A stretch of DNA of 64,000 nt. It comes from Oncomelania hupensis (Eukaryota; Mollusca; Gastropoda; Littorinimorpha; Pomatiopsidae). Position numbers and translations under genes: made by a program. This document shows, piece after piece, positions 63,367 through 64,000 of this stretch. The notes beneath the pieces are model-generated. The model worked only from the letters and a program-made list of their open reading frames with translations. It was not told where the DNA came from and ran no database searches. The stretch lies in contig CM072516.1 in NCBI GenBank assembly GCA_036898135.1, positions 59,559,740 to 59,623,739 on the forward strand, written 5' to 3'. Within the stretch, counting starts at the first letter, position 1. The number at the start of each line of letters is the position of its first letter.

Positions 63367-63926
63367 CAGTGTTCCCTCAACAAACAAAAAATGAGAGTCC
63401 TTGGGACTCCCAGGTATAAAATTTTAAGAGTCCTTGTGCAAATTTTGAGAGTCCCCAAATCGGAAAAAGAAATGTAAAAACAAGTCCAAGCCTCACTTTT
63501 TTTCTTTTTTTTTAAAACTCTGTTAAAGCGTCACATTAGTTATCATAAACATATAAAACCAACAAATTAAAACATGTATTAAATGTTTATTTAAGCCTAG
63601 ATAGAATCAAAGAATGGATTCACGAAGATTTCTTCTGTTCAGTGAATGGATTGCTTGGAGGAAGTTTACAATGCGCGCGCATGTGATTTTTAAGGACAAC
63701 TCCCGACACAATCTTTAATCGTCTGCAATGTTAATGGCAGTCTCAGTTGGGTTCTGATTCTGATTATGCCGTGAATTAGTTCGCCACTCGTTGGTCGTAT
63801 TTTTGACTTCAGCGATTCGAAAAAAAAATGTGTGCGTCCACAGGACGCACACATGCTTATTTTTCTGCGTCATTTTTCATATTGTGTGCGTAATTGATGC
63901 ACTACTGTGCGTAATCGGGAACACTG
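63367..63926. mobile_element. 560-bp hAT-like MITE, CAGTGTTCCC ends
   Basis: Starts CAGTGTTCCC, ends GGGAACACTG; flanked by ATAAA on both sides (63362-63366 and 63927-63931), a perfect 5-bp duplication. Subterminal repeats AGAGTCCTTGGGACTCCC and the palindrome TGTGTGCGTCCACAGGACG lie inside. CAGTGTTCCC is a well-known hAT-type end. No coding sequence. Confidence 0.85.
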
Positions 63927-64000
63927 ATAAATAACTCTGACCTCATCTGAATTTCTAACCAATTACTGAGTAAGAAAAAGCAAAATGTTATAAAACTAAA

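Overview
The window is animal nuclear DNA: AT-rich, full of microsatellites, intron-split genes with GT-AG borders, and mostly mobile elements. The mix of elements (BEL/Pao, two Ty3/gypsy lineages, RTE-like LINEs with a pentamer tail, tRNA-derived SINEs, many CAGGG-ended hAT elements, a Harbinger derivative) and the style of the repeats suggest a lophotrochozoan, most likely a mollusc. The species assignment is inference.

Host genes. (1) A minus-strand gene with nine phase-consistent coding exons from 57369 down to about 39794 encodes an AGC/PKC-like kinase fold. Its catalytic residues are degraded (beta-3 Lys to Arg, HRD to HRS, poor glycine loop), so it is a predicted pseudokinase. Its introns hold most of the right half's transposons. 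Two further coding-looking minus-strand blocks (18216-18563 and 12727-13098) may be more distal 3' exons. (2) A plus-strand gene resembling ARMC1 (armadillo repeat-containing protein 1) starts near 60.1 kb and runs off the right edge. It is head-to-head with the kinase gene, about 2.7 kb apart. (3) A B-box-like zinc-finger coding fragment lies at 3555-3749.

Mobile DNA by region. 1-12.6 kb: SINE-like and TGACCTTGACCT-type repeats, an inverted-repeat element, a 605-bp CAGGGGCGGATC hAT MITE, an LTR (5271-6418), a truncated RTE LINE, and a 302-bp hAT MITE. 12.6-21.2 kb: more MITE copies, an inverted pair of LTR-like repeats, and a 1.56-kb RTE LINE with a hairpin at its 5' end. 21.4-27.7 kb: a minus-strand Ty3/gypsy relative whose domain order is gag-PR-IN-(RT lost)-RNase H, i.e. 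Gmr1-like. 27.9-38.1 kb: a nearly complete plus-strand BEL/Pao element with almost identical LTRs; its 5' LTR holds a Harbinger-type insertion that is absent from the 3' LTR. 39-57 kb: kinase gene with one hAT nested inside another (intron 7), a long-TIR DNA element carrying a truncated gypsy element, and an I/R1-type RNase H fragment (both intron 3). 57.4-60 kb: two more RTE LINE insertions. 60-64 kb: the ARMC1-like gene with an RTE insertion in an intron and a 560-bp hAT-like MITE.

A consistent thread is that five CAGG-, CACAGG- or CAGTG-ended elements are flanked by perfect 5-bp, not 8-bp, duplications. No element appears intact; all open frames are broken by stops, deletions or shifts, several of the shifts in mononucleotide runs.
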